Assembly: GCA_030141605.1 (NCBI GenBank)
Contig: JAQGDQ010000610.1
Location: forward strand, 1-62,000
Direction of reading: 5' to 3'
Length of the DNA: 62,000 nucleotides
Source of the DNA: Tubiluchus corallicola
Taxonomy: Eukaryota > Priapulida > Priapulimorpha > Priapulimorphida > Tubiluchidae
Shown here piece after piece: positions 50,701 through 57,807 of this stretch (position 1 is its first letter; every line of letters begins with the position of its first letter). Made by a program: the position numbers and the translations under genes. Below the pieces are notes generated by a model, which was given only the letters and a program-made list of their open reading frames with translations, did no database searches and had not been told where the DNA came from.

Positions 50701-50714
50701 TTGCCGAATCGTGA
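32700..50714 (+). CDS. TEPSIN: Tepsin (AP-4 accessory protein), 13 coding exons
   Basis: A complete protein of about 464 residues assembled from 13 exons with GT-AG borders and matching phases: 32,700-32,780; 35,883-35,955; 36,305-36,399; 36,960-37,053; 39,549-39,616; 40,949-41,024; 42,062-42,139; 43,520-43,741 (or 43,735); 45,463-45,616; 47,220-47,342; 47,735-47,819; 48,916-49,053; 50,607-50,714. Residues about 18-140 form an ENTH-type domain (TSDDGKPTAGYVLDKIV, CQLLLDYLLYRLSS, VKLKVLQVMRHCIHNGH, GPPDPLHGNELYIRVRRAAE). A conserved linker has KYEGFGN and RAGGGWDD, and residues about 320-420 match the VHS-like domain. Tepsin coats trans-Golgi AP-4 vesicles. The C terminus ends TQMLFAES without the canonical AP-4-binding motifs of vertebrate tepsin. 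A polyadenylation box AATAAA is at 50,793-50,798. Confidence 0.92.
32781..35882 (+). other. Tepsin intron 1
   Basis: 3.1 kb. It contains a partial family A MITE (33,938-34,130, starting gggaaaactggacgattt), sequence around 33,555-34,330 with cattcagattagctag and ctagtcaccagtctgaac ends resembling the MITE at 36,540, and the 33-bp minisatellite at 35,440-35,580. Otherwise AT-rich. Confidence 0.7.
35425..35580 (+). repeat. 33-bp minisatellite in tepsin intron 1
   Basis: Five copies of catatgtaagtgatataca plus taaacataacataa. Since 33 is divisible by 3, two minus-strand frames stay open through it and give a periodic peptide; these are artefacts of the repeat. Confidence 0.95.
35883..35955 (+). 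CDS. TEPSIN: Tepsin exon 2
   Basis: Acceptor tttaaacag, donor GTGAGT, phase 0 to 1. Encodes IPLVNQATSDDGKPTAGYVL then DKIV. The TSDD..P..GY pattern is the family hallmark of helix 1-2 of the ENTH domain. Confidence 0.92.
36305..36399 (+). CDS. TEPSIN: Tepsin exon 3
   Basis: Acceptor aatttttcag, donor GTAACT. Encodes ALTFVSGSKCQLLLDYLLYR then LSSFSSCHVKLK, matching the SQCLLEYLLSRL...GHGKLK region of human tepsin. Confidence 0.9.
36540..36714. mobile_element. 175-bp MITE with 16-bp TIRs
   Basis: Ends ggcgcgttcagactag and ctagtctgaatgcgcc are inverted, with further inverted words inside (gttctcgcaagtgtgaac against gttcacactttcaagttt). The flanks carry TAA-like trinucleotides, as in PIF/Harbinger insertions. 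Relatives may lie near 33,560 and 42,580-42,660. Confidence 0.75.
36960..37053 (+). CDS. TEPSIN: Tepsin exon 4
   Basis: Acceptor tttgaatag, donor GTACGG, phase 0 to 1. Encodes VLQVMRHCIHNGHIDFRQSL then RGKSGPVKEAA, the VLKIL..LC.HG...F...LKRN...IQEAA segment of the ENTH domain. Confidence 0.92.
37173..37620 (+). mobile_element. piggyBac-type MITE with palindromes, copy 1
   Basis: TTAA at 37,169-37,172, then ccctttcatacccgttg; the right end is ttgggagtgaaaggg followed by tcaa (decayed TTAA). TIR core CCCTTTCA. It holds two copies of the near-perfect palindrome GTATCCCGTGGGATAC. The whole element is repeated inverted at 44,668-45,124. Confidence 0.85.
38095..38277 (+). mobile_element. LINE-like 3' UTR with TGACTTA tail
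   Basis: The segment ends in tgaaataaatgacttatgac followed by ttatgac: a polyadenylation-like box next to a 7-bp tandem tail, the structure left by target-primed reverse transcription. The coding part is missing. Confidence 0.5.
38381..38769 (+). mobile_element. pogo/Tigger-type MITE
   Basis: Inverted termini cagtgttccctcgctacttc and gatgagtgagggaacactg enclose 389 bp. This CAGTGTTCCCTCG terminus is characteristic of pogo/Tigger relatives of Tc1/mariner. TA follows the right end; the left target base pair is mutated. It sits inside a GAATTCG-rich hAT-like remnant. The 118-codon open frame across it (38,297-38,653) is spurious. Confidence 0.85.
38830..39095 (-). mobile_element. Penelope-like element 3' tail
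   Basis: On the minus strand it contains the tail words gtctgcttaatcatcgcc and taaactggttgtatatttg, then a decayed hammerhead-like region near 38,879-38,913 with CTGATGA, a GACAG...CTGTC stem and AAAG in place of GAAA. It matches subtype B of the tail at 4,940-5,200. Confidence 0.65.
39549..39616 (+). CDS. TEPSIN: Tepsin exon 5
   Basis: Acceptor gtattttag, donor GTAAAA, phase 1 to 0. Encodes HNGPPDPLHGNELYIRVRRA and AE. GPPDPLHGN is nearly invariant in tepsins. Confidence 0.95.
39680..39830 (+). mobile_element. SINE with 5S-like head, copy 1
   Basis: Contains cctccgaagttaaaccatac and gtgattgggtgacc, aligning with the internal promoter region of 5S rRNA, and a tail gctgctggtttagtgcctcg shared with 41,330 and 49,640. 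Proposed as a 5S-related SINE family. Confidence 0.45.
39905..40005. mobile_element. Short TIR MITE
   Basis: Left tacagtcaactttggatatg and agggacacctccggacc; right gatgtcccttatatccgaag and ttga. The ends are inverted repeats (tcaactttggatatgaggga against tcccttatatccgaagttga), about 90 bp in total, of mariner-derived style. Confidence 0.75.
40215..40600 (+). mobile_element. SINE-like repeat, second copy
   Basis: Colinear with 26,630-27,065. Ends in ctagttagcctagtggttaa and cacg, a tRNA-like box A. Located in tepsin intron 5. Confidence 0.55.
40949..41024 (+). CDS. TEPSIN: Tepsin exon 6
   Basis: Acceptor aatttcag, donor GTTAGT, phase 0 to 1. Encodes ELLTLLYDSQAIDEESEIVQ then AAQKP, the variable end of the ENTH domain. 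Confidence 0.85.
41150..41355 (+). mobile_element. SINE with 5S-like head, copy 2
   Basis: Contains cgcttaaagttaagcaaggc, tttgtgattgcctggtttta, gattgtggctgtttac and the tail ggtgcagtggcttgtcttag. It shares the middle with 49,560-49,580 and the tail with 39,800 and 49,640. Confidence 0.4.
42062..42139 (+). CDS. TEPSIN: Tepsin exon 7
   Basis: Acceptor catttttcaag, donor GTAAGT, phase 1 to 1. Encodes ATMHGMGSSSHAGKYEGFGN then VSTSK; the GMGS and GFGN motifs are conserved in the tepsin linker. Confidence 0.92.
42179..42272. mobile_element. 94-bp MITE carrying TTAGGG repeats
   Basis: Terminal inverted repeats gtttacaattcc and ggaactgtaaac. The interior has acaagaaattagtttatgaa and then gggttagggttagggtaagg. 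A truncated relative is at 27,318. Confidence 0.75.
42273..43519 (+). other. Rest of tepsin intron 7
   Basis: AT-rich with two chance minus-strand frames (42,288-42,545 and 42,808-43,032). Nothing recognisable apart from a possible MITE relative near 42,575-42,660. Confidence 0.5.
43520..43741 (+). CDS. TEPSIN: Tepsin exon 8
   Basis: Acceptor ctcactacag. Encodes TLEERLLSSISDLKDKLTGT, an acidic linker with DDYIPAKLLDDDVDFSED, and ends near ETQFVRK. Two phase-compatible donors exist: GTAAAC ending the exon at 43,735 and GTGGGT ending it at 43,741; they differ by two residues. Without splicing the frame would stop at 43,771. The linker is poorly conserved with vertebrates. Confidence 0.8.
44668..45124 (-). 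mobile_element. piggyBac-type MITE with palindromes, copy 2
   Basis: TTAA at 44,664-44,667 and at 45,125-45,128 flank the element. Ends ccctttcagtccc and gggtatgaaagg. It is inverted relative to 37,173-37,620 and carries the same two GTATCCC..GGGATA palindromes. Confidence 0.9.
45463..45616 (+). CDS. TEPSIN: Tepsin exon 9
   Basis: Acceptor cctttcag, donor GTAATA, phase 1 to 2. Encodes RKPGRAGGGWDDSDDDNSEV then a Ser/Asp-rich stretch ending CDSVKL. The PG.AGGGWD motif is shared with human tepsin. Confidence 0.93.
45745..46274 (+). mobile_element. Penelope-like element 3' end (plus strand)
   Basis: Begins inside the GIY-YIG frame (TRATNNCDLLIKESLSVYPV with an early stop after VYPV) and continues through the same 3' tail as 13,606-14,060. 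It is interrupted at 46,275 by a TA-flanked element and resumes for about 14 bp after 47,152. It lies in tepsin intron 9. Confidence 0.8.
46277..47150. mobile_element. 874-bp TA-inserted element with subterminal repeats
   Basis: Starts taggttttacatgtcaaatg and ends catttgacgcataaaaccta, inverted repeats flanked by TA on both sides (46,275-46,276 and 47,151-47,152). Near the left end the motif aactcaaatgtagac-like recurs about eight times; near the right end its complement tctacatttgact-like recurs about six times. The Penelope copy at 13.6 kb has the empty site ctctagTAgttcgctg, proving the insertion and the TA duplication. No transposase frame. Confidence 0.92.
47220..47342 (+). CDS. TEPSIN: Tepsin exon 10
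   Basis: Acceptor acgttactag, donor GTATGT, phase 2 to 2. Encodes PETSAPHFDWSHEEKTVKDF then VQRELVTVLPTIDDIKDFVK. It opens the VHS-like domain; human has QELSLVRTVTRG...EEAQHFIKAC here. Confidence 0.88.
47455..47670 (+). repeat. Family A-type MITE end plus dispersed repeat
   Basis: Begins ttaaaggaaaaccggacgat, the family A terminus, followed by the sequence shared with 7,280-7,375. The part at 47,560-47,670 (tgctttgaagcgtcataacg) is shared with 56,920-57,005. The right terminus was not found. Confidence 0.5.
47735..47819 (+). CDS. TEPSIN: Tepsin exon 11
   Basis: Acceptor catatttcag, donor GTAGGG, phase 2 to 0. Encodes CTYLNSIRIVELLNGVLTDN then NSTEQSLM, matching CGLLNCEAVLQLLTCHL...TECTQL of the VHS-like domain. 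Confidence 0.88.
48160..48908 (+). repeat. 120-bp minisatellite with GAT tract, six copies
   Basis: Each unit has ggtgataatgttgatgatga with a variable GAT run, then acaatgctgcatactgtatc, tactcttctcatttggaatc and aagtctacattagcac, then ttgtttcatgttactaattt. The last unit ends 7 bp before the AG of the exon 12 acceptor, so the array supplies that intron's 3' end. Confidence 0.96.
48916..49053 (+). CDS. TEPSIN: Tepsin exon 12
   Basis: Acceptor ttgttttag, donor GTATCG, phase 0 to 0. Encodes RALLAVEGLFRAETASVGLL, then SSMLGNSLQSLSDTSSIEPV and KWKALK, the end of the VHS-like domain (LRALCAIASL...VTNKATKIL in human). Confidence 0.9.
49430..49690 (+). mobile_element. tRNA-derived SINE
   Basis: Box A-like gcttagtggttatgcg at 49,468 and box B-like gggttcaatacttgg at 49,529 are spaced as in tRNA genes. 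The body has gattgtggctgtttacc and the tail ctggttcagtggctcatttt shared with 39,800 and 41,330. A plus-strand frame through it (49,379-49,660) is spurious. Confidence 0.5.
50030..50400 (-). pseudogene. LINE 3' end with TAAA tail
   Basis: The minus strand encodes CCNNLPSKIKQGSNINKFKK then LLKKI, the WN.LP..I....S...FK..LK tail of LINE ORF2, followed by an AT-rich 3' UTR and a TAAA-type tail at 50,031-50,048. 5'-truncated. Confidence 0.55.
50607..50714 (+). CDS. TEPSIN: Tepsin exon 13 (C terminus)
   Basis: Acceptor cgtttctttcag, phase 0. Encodes ISKTLERLSDLNRDKRSNVY then KSNAKSSTQMLFAES and TGA. The AATAAA box 80 bp downstream supports this as the last exon. Confidence 0.9.
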   Translation: MSKTLERLSDLNRDKRSNVYKSNAKSSTQMLFAES

Positions 50715-50792
50715 CGTCGTTGTGTGTAGAATGTCCAAGGATTTGCATTTGGTAAAGACGGTTATGTTACTGTGCACAGACTAAAGTAAACT

Positions 50793-50798
50793 AATAAA
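50793..50798 (+). promoter_or_regulatory. Tepsin polyadenylation signal
   Basis: Consensus AATAAA 79 bp after the tepsin stop codon. Confidence 0.7.
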
Positions 50799-50836
50799 CC
50801 ATTCACGGTTCCAGCGATTGATAATGACCGTGAAAA

Positions 50837-51141
50837 GGTCAAAGGTTAAGTGTACCAGACAACTCATTTGTGTACACTTGACAACTCCTTGTAGCCTGTA
50901 CTGTCGTAATAGTAACAACTTTTACAACTATATAAACCCTTACCTAGTTCATTTTTTCTTGTTCCCAAGCAAGATTCTGCCTGTAAATGACTCTATGCGC
51001 AGACTAATGCATAAATAAGTAACGTCCATGTAAAACAACTGAAGTTACAGAACTGATGCGGCAGACGGCTTTGCTTTACACACGTGTCACAGGATGGTTG
51101 CAGTTAAGATGCGTTGCTGTGGCACACTTAACCTTTGATCT
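50837..51141 (+). mobile_element. TIR MITE, copy 4 of 4
   Basis: Begins aggtcaaaggttaagtgtac and ends cacacttaacctttgatct, which are inverted repeats. It lies immediately downstream of tepsin. Confidence 0.8.
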
Positions 51142-51209
51142 ATAGCAACTGCACGCACGTACACACAGTGAAACTGAGAAAAGGCTTTATCGAGCAGGGA
51201 GAGGCATCA

Positions 51210-51605
51210 AATGTGCGAGTTTGATTCGACGAGTTTTTCTAATCCAAATTCAATTAAAACTTAAAATTATGGATTCGAATAATTCAGAACTTCAACTGCG
51301 CACATTCTCTGTTATTAAAATTTTTGAAACACCTTGCAATCAGCACAGTTTAGCTATGAACTCTGTGCTTCATTTTTCAACAAATTATTGGAGTTTTTAC
51401 TGCAAAATAAAGTCAAGTAATATGTGAAGATCTTTGAGAGACCGAGTTTTGGCAACGATTCGAAAAGTCACTCGAAACCGTTTAAAACTGAATTCGTGAT
51501 CGATTTGGATTTGAAATCTTGAAATCCGGTTTAATTCGAGTTAGAAAGTTAAAAATTTGATTGGAATTCGCTTTCTGAGAGAGACCGTTCATCCCTGATA
51601 TTGAG
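51210..51605. mobile_element. GAATTCG-rich hAT-like remnant
   Basis: Words gattcgacgag, gaattcgtgatcgatttgg and ttaattcgagttagaaag, closing with gagagaccgttcatccctga. It is the same family as 57,655-57,780. No coding potential. Confidence 0.4.
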
Positions 51606-52234
51606 CGAAATTGCAATTCTAGTGAACTCAGGACAAATTTAGTGCAAAAGTTTGTGAAAAGATGCACATATATGTTTGCGTACTACTGGAAATAAAGTCA
51701 TAAGGTGATGCTGCCCGCAAAGCAGGGGGTCTTGGGTTCTAGTCCTAGTGTTGATGTAAGGTTTTCAAACTTTGTATTTAGCAATGCTTCTTTGTATGTG
51801 AATATGGTCGCCTTTCTCTCTCGGTGTTTGAATTGTATTCCGACGGGTTATGAAATGCTACGTTTTGCGCATACGATTACCATGAATTATCACAGCGAGA
51901 ATCAAAGTAAAATCTTGTGATTGGGTTTTTATTCTGTCGACTACTGTGATTGTTTGAGCTGGGGAGGAATTGGCATTTTGAAAATTTATATCTCAACCGA
52001 GTTGTCTTGTGATTGGTACTTAAACATTGTGCATGTAATTATGATGTCTGCCAGGAAACAAGATTTGCGTTTTTCTGCAAAACATCATCTGATATTTGCC
52101 ATAAGTGTCGTCAAACATAAAAGACGTGTTTTTTCAGCTGTTAAATTAAACTAGCTAAGAAACGATAATTCATGTTAATTGAACATCATCATTGAAATTG
52201 CTTAATTTGTTCGTAGTTTATTGTAATTAAAATG
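51606..52234. other. Intergenic, nothing recognised
   Basis: Two moderately long plus-strand frames (51,705-51,920 and 51,921-52,154) lie end to end but have no recognisable motif or splice context. AT-rich. Confidence 0.4.
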
Positions 52235-52385
52235 TATATAAAAATTGTTCATTTTTACGTACAAAATTGTTCATTTTTTATACAAAATTTTTCATTTTTA
52301 CATACAAAATTGTTCATTTTTACTTACAAAATTGTTCATTTTTACTTACAAAATTGTTCATTTTTACATACAAAATTCCCGTTTT
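52235..52385 (+). repeat. 22-bp minisatellite, about seven copies
   Basis: The unit acaaaattgttcatttttac plus tt/at is repeated with small variations. Confidence 0.95.
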
Positions 52386-54035
52386 GCTTCCAGATTTAGA
52401 AAATCATGGTTAAATTATCATCATCAAACAGTAGCACTCGATTTCATTTTCAGTTTCAGCACAACATTTTAGTCTTCCTTATTTCGGACAAAGTGAAAGT
52501 TTGAAAGTTAATTTTTATGGTGGCGTAGCAAGAGCTTGTGGTGCCCAGGGGCAAAAAAACTTCTGCCACCCCACCCTTTTATCATCTGATTTCTGTTTAT
52601 CACCCTGTTTTGATCATTTGTTTGAAGCCACACATTGTGTACAGTTTTTTGCATTCCTGAGCCCCACTTTGCTTTTCGACAAGATGGGATAAAGATTAAT
52701 GAATTTTGTCTAAGAATCATTCGAGCTTGATTTGCGGTACTGCAGCAGAATAACTCTTTTCTATGCATTAGCGGCGCGTAACGCGACAATCTTTAAGCAT
52801 TCAGCTCCAGCATTAAAACATACAAAGATTATGGAAGATACAGAACACTACAGGCTTTCACAATAATACAATGGGCGTTTAGGGAAACGTCACATTTTAT
52901 CCCTAAATTATCGATCTGCTAAGCCACACACCACCCTCTAGTCGTCAACACGTCATTACGTACCAAATTTAGCCTTTTTTCTAGGCTGTATGCAGTAGTT
53001 AAGTCAGCTATGATGATCTCTGATTAAGCAATTTTGCTGTAATTTGAAAATTTGTTAATTGTTAATGTCAGATTAGTAATTAATAATTAACAATCGTTGA
53101 ACTCTAGAGGAATTTTGCACCCTTGCGCTGGGGGATTGTGCGCGACATGCGCTAAATACATGTCCGACAGTCTTTAAGTTGTAATTTATGATTTTTTATT
53201 GTCCAACATGGGCAATCATCGTCTCTTCCCAAAATCACTATCACATCATGACATATTTAACTGACTGACTGACTGACATATTATGTGCGACTCGACTTCG
53301 TTTTATCTGAAGCAAATAAAAACATTTTCTGCTAATCCGAAGTCAAAAGGATAATTAACTGCTATAATGAAAATGTGTAATACTATTCTGAAATATGAAG
53401 AAATCAAACTTACATCTTTGCCGCATCTTACTAACTTGCTAACGAGAACTCGACTGACGAAATTTTGTTATAAACCGACACGACGTACTGAACAAGAATG
53501 ACTTCTTTCCTGTCCTGTCTGCAAAATGAGGCCAATGGCCTATTTCCTGTCCTAGCTCACCTGTCGATCAACAGCCTAAATTTGCAAAAAACAAACACAA
53601 TGAGGCACCGCGTGCTTTTATCCAAAACAGTCGCCTCCCCTTTGTTGCCCCGCTGACTTTTTATTATATATTTAGAACACAAGTCAACTACATTATATTT
53701 TAATTAAGCCCTATAAACCTCGTGTTTTTTTGCGAGAAGTTTGGATCTTAATTCTCGTGTAGTATTAAGTACAAATAAATTTGCTCCTAGTTATGAATCT
53801 GTGTTTTCTCAGGAAAAATCAGTCATCCCTGATGACTAATACGGGGTTATAAACCCGGAAGAAGTTTACATAACTGTCGTTTGTTTGTAAACAGGATGCA
53901 CGGTGAGTATATTGATCCCATTTTCCAGTGCTGGCATGTGTCATGTCACATTTCCTCATCTCAGCTTTTGACGGTTTGTGTCATTTTCAAAATTTAGAGC
54001 GCAAAATTTGTCGTTTAACGGGTAGAGTCAGCACA
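52386..54035. other. Upstream of the IGFBP-N gene
   Basis: AT-rich with GC-richer patches, a TGAC run at 53,262-53,277 and an inverted AT stretch near 53,060-53,095. A splice-donor-like ATGCACGgtgagt at 53,895 could end a small 5' exon but cannot be proven. No core promoter motif was recognised. Confidence 0.4.
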
Positions 54036-54082
54036 ATGGAGTTGCACTCTAGTGTTTTCCTGCTTGTATCTTTCTTTACCGT
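54036..54082 (+). CDS. IGFBP-N protein exon 1 (signal peptide)
   Basis: ATG in context cacaATGG, hydrophobic SVFLLVSFFTV, donor GTGAGT after two bases of a codon. Confidence 0.85.
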
Positions 54083-56177
54083 GTGAGTATTAATTTATTG
54101 TGTTTATTAATTTTACTTGTTAATTAATTTATTAATTAATTTAAGCATTTTGATTAATAAATGACGAAACCTCACCTTGATAACTGACAGGATTTTTTCT
54201 TTATTTTTTCTAAATTTTTCTCTTTCATAATGTCGGTCTTGCATATGTACTGGTACAAGGTAAAATAATAAAAAAAAGTTGAAAACTTTTTTCAAATTAG
54301 CTGGCAATTAACAATATCGTTAATTAGATTATGAGTGATTGCCAGAATGTTACTAAATCATTGCGTGTAATGAGTTAGAGAAAGAAAGGAAACGCTGAAA
54401 AATTGTAAACCGGTCGGGATTTGCACTCGAGACCTAGGATTATGCTCTGTCACCTGAGCTACTAATTCAGCATGACAGAACAGGCTGAAGATTTCATCCT
54501 TGTGGAATGCAATACAGTTATAATCATAATCATATAGCCATGACCTGAGTAATGATATCTTTAATTTTCCAACTAAGTTGAAACAGTTTATACTCGTCGA
54601 GTCTCGGCTGATTCCCTAGTTTTTCTGCGTCGCCTTTCTTGAACTCATTACCATGATGGCAATGCTTAAAGTGTGCCAGGTCTGTCAGGGTCGCAGACCC
54701 GGAACCTAAAGTTACAGACCCTGCATCTAAAGAAAAAACGTCTCGCCGGATCGCATATTTAACATCCATAAGCCTATCCGCACCCCACTGGGTTAGCTTA
54801 CAATGCTCTCCCACACCACCTAACTGTTTCTTGTTCCGTTCGCCAGACCCTTTACCTAAATAAATACACTTTAAGCACTGCCTGATGTGTAATAATTGTG
54901 AAATAAAACACAATGGTTTATGGACATTCTGATGCTCACAGTCATAATAATCGAATTAAAAACATTGAGAACGCTGCACCATTTGCATAATTGATACCAC
55001 CGTTTGTTAATAAAATTATTCTACATCTTTTTCTTCATTTTCTAAAACTTCTTCTAAAAGCATATTATATCCTCTATGAAGCCACAGAATGTATTTATTT
55101 ATTTTATTTATTTATTAAATATATCCACAACGATCATTACAGCATAGTGCATAAAAGAATTTAATAACATATTTATTATTATGTACACAAAATGCCAAGC
55201 TGCAAACGACCCCTGGGGTACTCAAGAAGTAATTACTTGTTCAGAGCACCCCAAATGAACGTGGATTGAGTGTAGTAGAATTGAGCAGTAGAGGAGTAGA
55301 AAAGAAATGTTAATAGAGAATAGAAAGAAAGAGAAAGTGCTACATTTGTGAAAAATTCTGTACATCAAGTTTATCTAATCGCTGAAAGTGTTACTGGGGC
55401 AGTTTTTTTTACAGAGCTTCTGCTATGACCTGCACACCTTGTGAAAAGGACATTGGCTATCTAGATGAAAACGATGAATTTCATCCCTGCGTTGAACCAA
55501 TCTGTCAGTTTGGTACAGCGTACGACGTTTGCCATTGCTGCAAAGTTTGTGCAAAGGTATGATGATCGCGAATTTCAAATCGTGTTTCACAAATCTGCAA
55601 AAGCTTACAAACTGTAAATTTGCTGCCTTGTTTCCCGAGGAATTTGTAAACTAGCAAATTCGCCGATTCTGCCCTTTTAATAAAATGGCAAAGTGCAAAA
55701 AATAGATGTACGAAAATGCGTCTTTGCCGAACTCGGTTTGTCACATAACTCGGACAGCTTCTTTGGCCCCTACCCAAAGTTTGCTGTATATTATACCATG
55801 GGGGGGGGGGGGACTTTCGTGTGTCAATGGAAAGTTGCAAAAAACTGATATGAGATTTGAATGGGAAAAGCTGTCGTTAATTGTATTTTGTTCAAAGCCA
55901 TATTTGATTTGCACATTTCCTGCGTATTAGCTAAATTCCAAGTCTTTGTCTTCCATTTCAGGGTGAAAACCAGAGCTGTGGCGGTCTCTGGTGGTATTTT
56001 GGACACTGCGCAGACGGTCTTCGATGTATGATGCGACACGCTAACTCCGAACCGATACCCGTGTCGCAGGATCATCATTTTCACTATACACCAGGGATCT
56101 GCATGAAAATACAAGAGACGCGGCAAAGTGAAAATGAACTTAGTGTAGAAACACTGCAATATCTTGGATCAACCTAA
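54036..56177 (+). CDS. Secreted IGFBP-N (SIBD-like) protein, 3 exons
   Basis: Exons 54,036-54,082, 55,415-55,556 and 55,962-56,177 join in phase to give 134 residues. MELHSSVFLLVSFFTVVASA is a clear signal peptide. The mature part has exactly 12 cysteines in the IGFBP N-terminal (IB) pattern: CTPC, HPC, PIC, CHCCKVCAKG, SCGGLW, GHCADGLRC and GIC. CHCCKVC replaces the usual CGCCxxC. The length and single domain fit the single IGF-binding-domain proteins of invertebrates, haemolymph proteins linked to immunity or growth. No C-terminal thyroglobulin domain is present. Function beyond the fold is inference. An ATTAAA box lies about 65 bp after the stop. Confidence 0.88.
54400..54480 (-). mobile_element. 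tRNA-like SINE head or tRNA pseudogene
   Basis: The minus strand reads gtagctcaggtgacagagca (box A), then ggtctcgagtgcaaatcccg (box B-like with an insertion). The two halves do not fold into a clean cloverleaf, so a SINE head or pseudogene is likelier than a tRNA gene. It lies in intron 1 of the IGFBP-N gene. Confidence 0.45.
54530..54913 (-). other. 127-codon open frame of unknown nature
   Basis: Lies on the opposite strand within intron 1 of the IGFBP-N gene. The part encoding CKLTQWGADRLMDVKYAIRR and DVFSLDAGSVTLGSGSATLT is GC-richer than its surroundings and its composition is protein-like. It has no motif I recognise, and no start context or splice partner is evident. It could be part of a mobile element that ends in the tRNA-like segment at 54,400-54,480. 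Confidence 0.3.
55090..55265 (-). mobile_element. Retroposon 3' tail
   Basis: A TAAA-type tract (tttatttattttatttattt, 55,093 on) followed on the minus strand by non-coding sequence with cagagcaccccaaatg-type words, similar in layout to LINE 3' ends at 50,030. The boundaries are unclear. Confidence 0.35.
55415..55556 (+). CDS. IGFBP-N protein exon 2
   Basis: Acceptor ttttttttacag, donor GTATGA. Encodes ASAMTCTPCEKDIGYLDEND, then EFHPCVEPICQFGTAYDVCH and CCKVCAK, the first eight cysteines. Confidence 0.9.
55962..56177 (+). CDS. IGFBP-N protein exon 3
   Basis: Acceptor cttccatttcag. Encodes GENQSCGGLWWYFGHCADGL, RCM and the last cysteine in TPGICMK, then a polar tail and TAA. The exon boundary after VCAK is the usual IB-domain intron position between its two subdomains. 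Confidence 0.9.
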   Translation, partial: GENQSCGGLWWYFGHCADGLRCMMRHANSEPIPVSQDHHFHYTPGICMKIQETRQSENELSVETLQYLGST

Positions 56178-57654
56178 GAACTACACTGCTGGCATTGTAG
56201 ATAACCTGCAAGTTATTAATTGCATTGTGGATGTTCATAAATTAAATGTGTCAAAAATACCTGTTACCAGCTGACTAGAATTGTTTAAATGCATTAGCTT
56301 AAAACATCATTGAAGGCAAAATATTGTTGTGGTTCAAAATGGTTTTTGTGTGCATGAATAGCAAAATCGTTCACAAGTCGGCAGTTAAGTTTTTCTAGTT
56401 ATTCGCATATTCTGATTCTCCATTTCATGAAGAGCATTTTGATAAGTTCATCACTCTATGTTATTTCTAAGCTGAGATAATCCACATTGAAGTTGAGGTG
56501 CAGGCTATGCACTGAAAAACATAATCTTGAGAAAATCACTGTTAAAGTTAGCCATTGTTTTTTGTTGCACTTTTACAAAACACTTAGCAACCGTATGAAT
56601 TGGTAGTTGCTATGGACTTTACAAGAGCACATTGAAGGTATGTTCAAATCCAGTAGCTGCTCTTGCAGACCAAGATATGGGCTTGGCAACAGAAAAAACA
56701 CCAAGCAAAATGACAGCTTCCACGAGCTACTATAGGAGTTTAAAAATAGGAGTTTTTCACAACAGCAGTGTTAATTTCTAGCCAGTGAAGAGGGTATGGG
56801 GTTAGAAAATGGAATTTTTAGTGTTTTTTACAGATTTTTCCTGATGATTTTATGCTAGAATATAAAAGTCCAATATATTCAGTACTTATTTTTATAAGAA
56901 ACAAAAAATTTACGTTTGATTCAATTTTTTGTGCATTCTACTTTGAAGCGTTACAATGCGATTTTAACTTTGCCGACTTATAGACAATTTTGGTTTGCAA
57001 GCACTCATCACTTAATCAAAACCTTTAAAGACAACGAATATTTCTTATAGCTGTCATGTTGTAAATAAGGAGTTTTGCCAGTTCGAGCTGAAAGTATGTT
57101 AAAACACTACTTCCTAGTATTACCAACGTCTCTGTTTGCTCTTTTAACAGATATTTGTAAACTAGTTTTTAATTCAATTGTTGTTTATTGATTTGCAGTG
57201 AAATTTGCTTGAGATTGATATGATCATAATATGACAATTTTCTGAAAAAGCTCAAGCAACACGTTAGTTAGTTATCACAATTTGTTTAATGTTACTTTTT
57301 TTGTACTGCATGCAAAAAAATGACAAGTTTATATGGATTCTAGTGCTTAGTTTATTACCTGTCATATAATTGCTCTCCATTAAGAACTGCTATATCCAAT
57401 ACTTTTAATTTAAAAACCCGCTAAGTCCTTTATTTTTGGACATATCAAAAATAGTACTAAAACTACATAAGTCATGTTAAATCTTACAAAATGCAAACTG
57501 ATATTGTAATCATAGGTTGTTTCAAGTAACTCTGTATAATTTAGAAAAAAATTGCATTTTTGAAAAAACGCAAAAATGGAGAGAGCAGATTTCATCAAGA
57601 AGCCAACGATATCTGATTCCTGGGCTAAGACATCGGATTTACCATAGATCACCA
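56178..57654. other. Intergenic, repeat fragments only
   Basis: AT-rich. 56,920-57,005 matches 47,560-47,670 (ctactttgaagcgttacaat). No gene recognised. Confidence 0.45.
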
Positions 57655-57780
57655 AGTAGGGGTGAACACTCTTTACCAGAAGCAGAATTCAATCGAATTT
57701 GTGACTTTCGAAGTTGAATCAAACCAAATTTTGAGATTTCGAATCCAAATTCAGTTTTAAACATTTTTGAATAAATTTTC
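57655..57780 (+). mobile_element. hAT-like terminal remnant, GAATTCG-rich
   Basis: Starts gtaggggtgaacactcttta and continues with caatcgaatttgtgactttc, gagatttcgaatccaaattc and agttttaaac. It is the best-preserved member of this family in the window. Confidence 0.5.
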
Positions 57781-57807
57781 AAATCACTAATAAAAAGTGG
57801 TCTCACA

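Noticed and set aside
54400-54480. Functional tRNA gene
   Set aside because: Box B is disrupted and no clean cloverleaf can be drawn; SINE head or pseudogene is likelier.
55505-56159. Two 111-codon minus-strand frames
   Set aside because: Overlap exons 2 and 3 of the 12-cysteine IGFBP-N gene; shadows.
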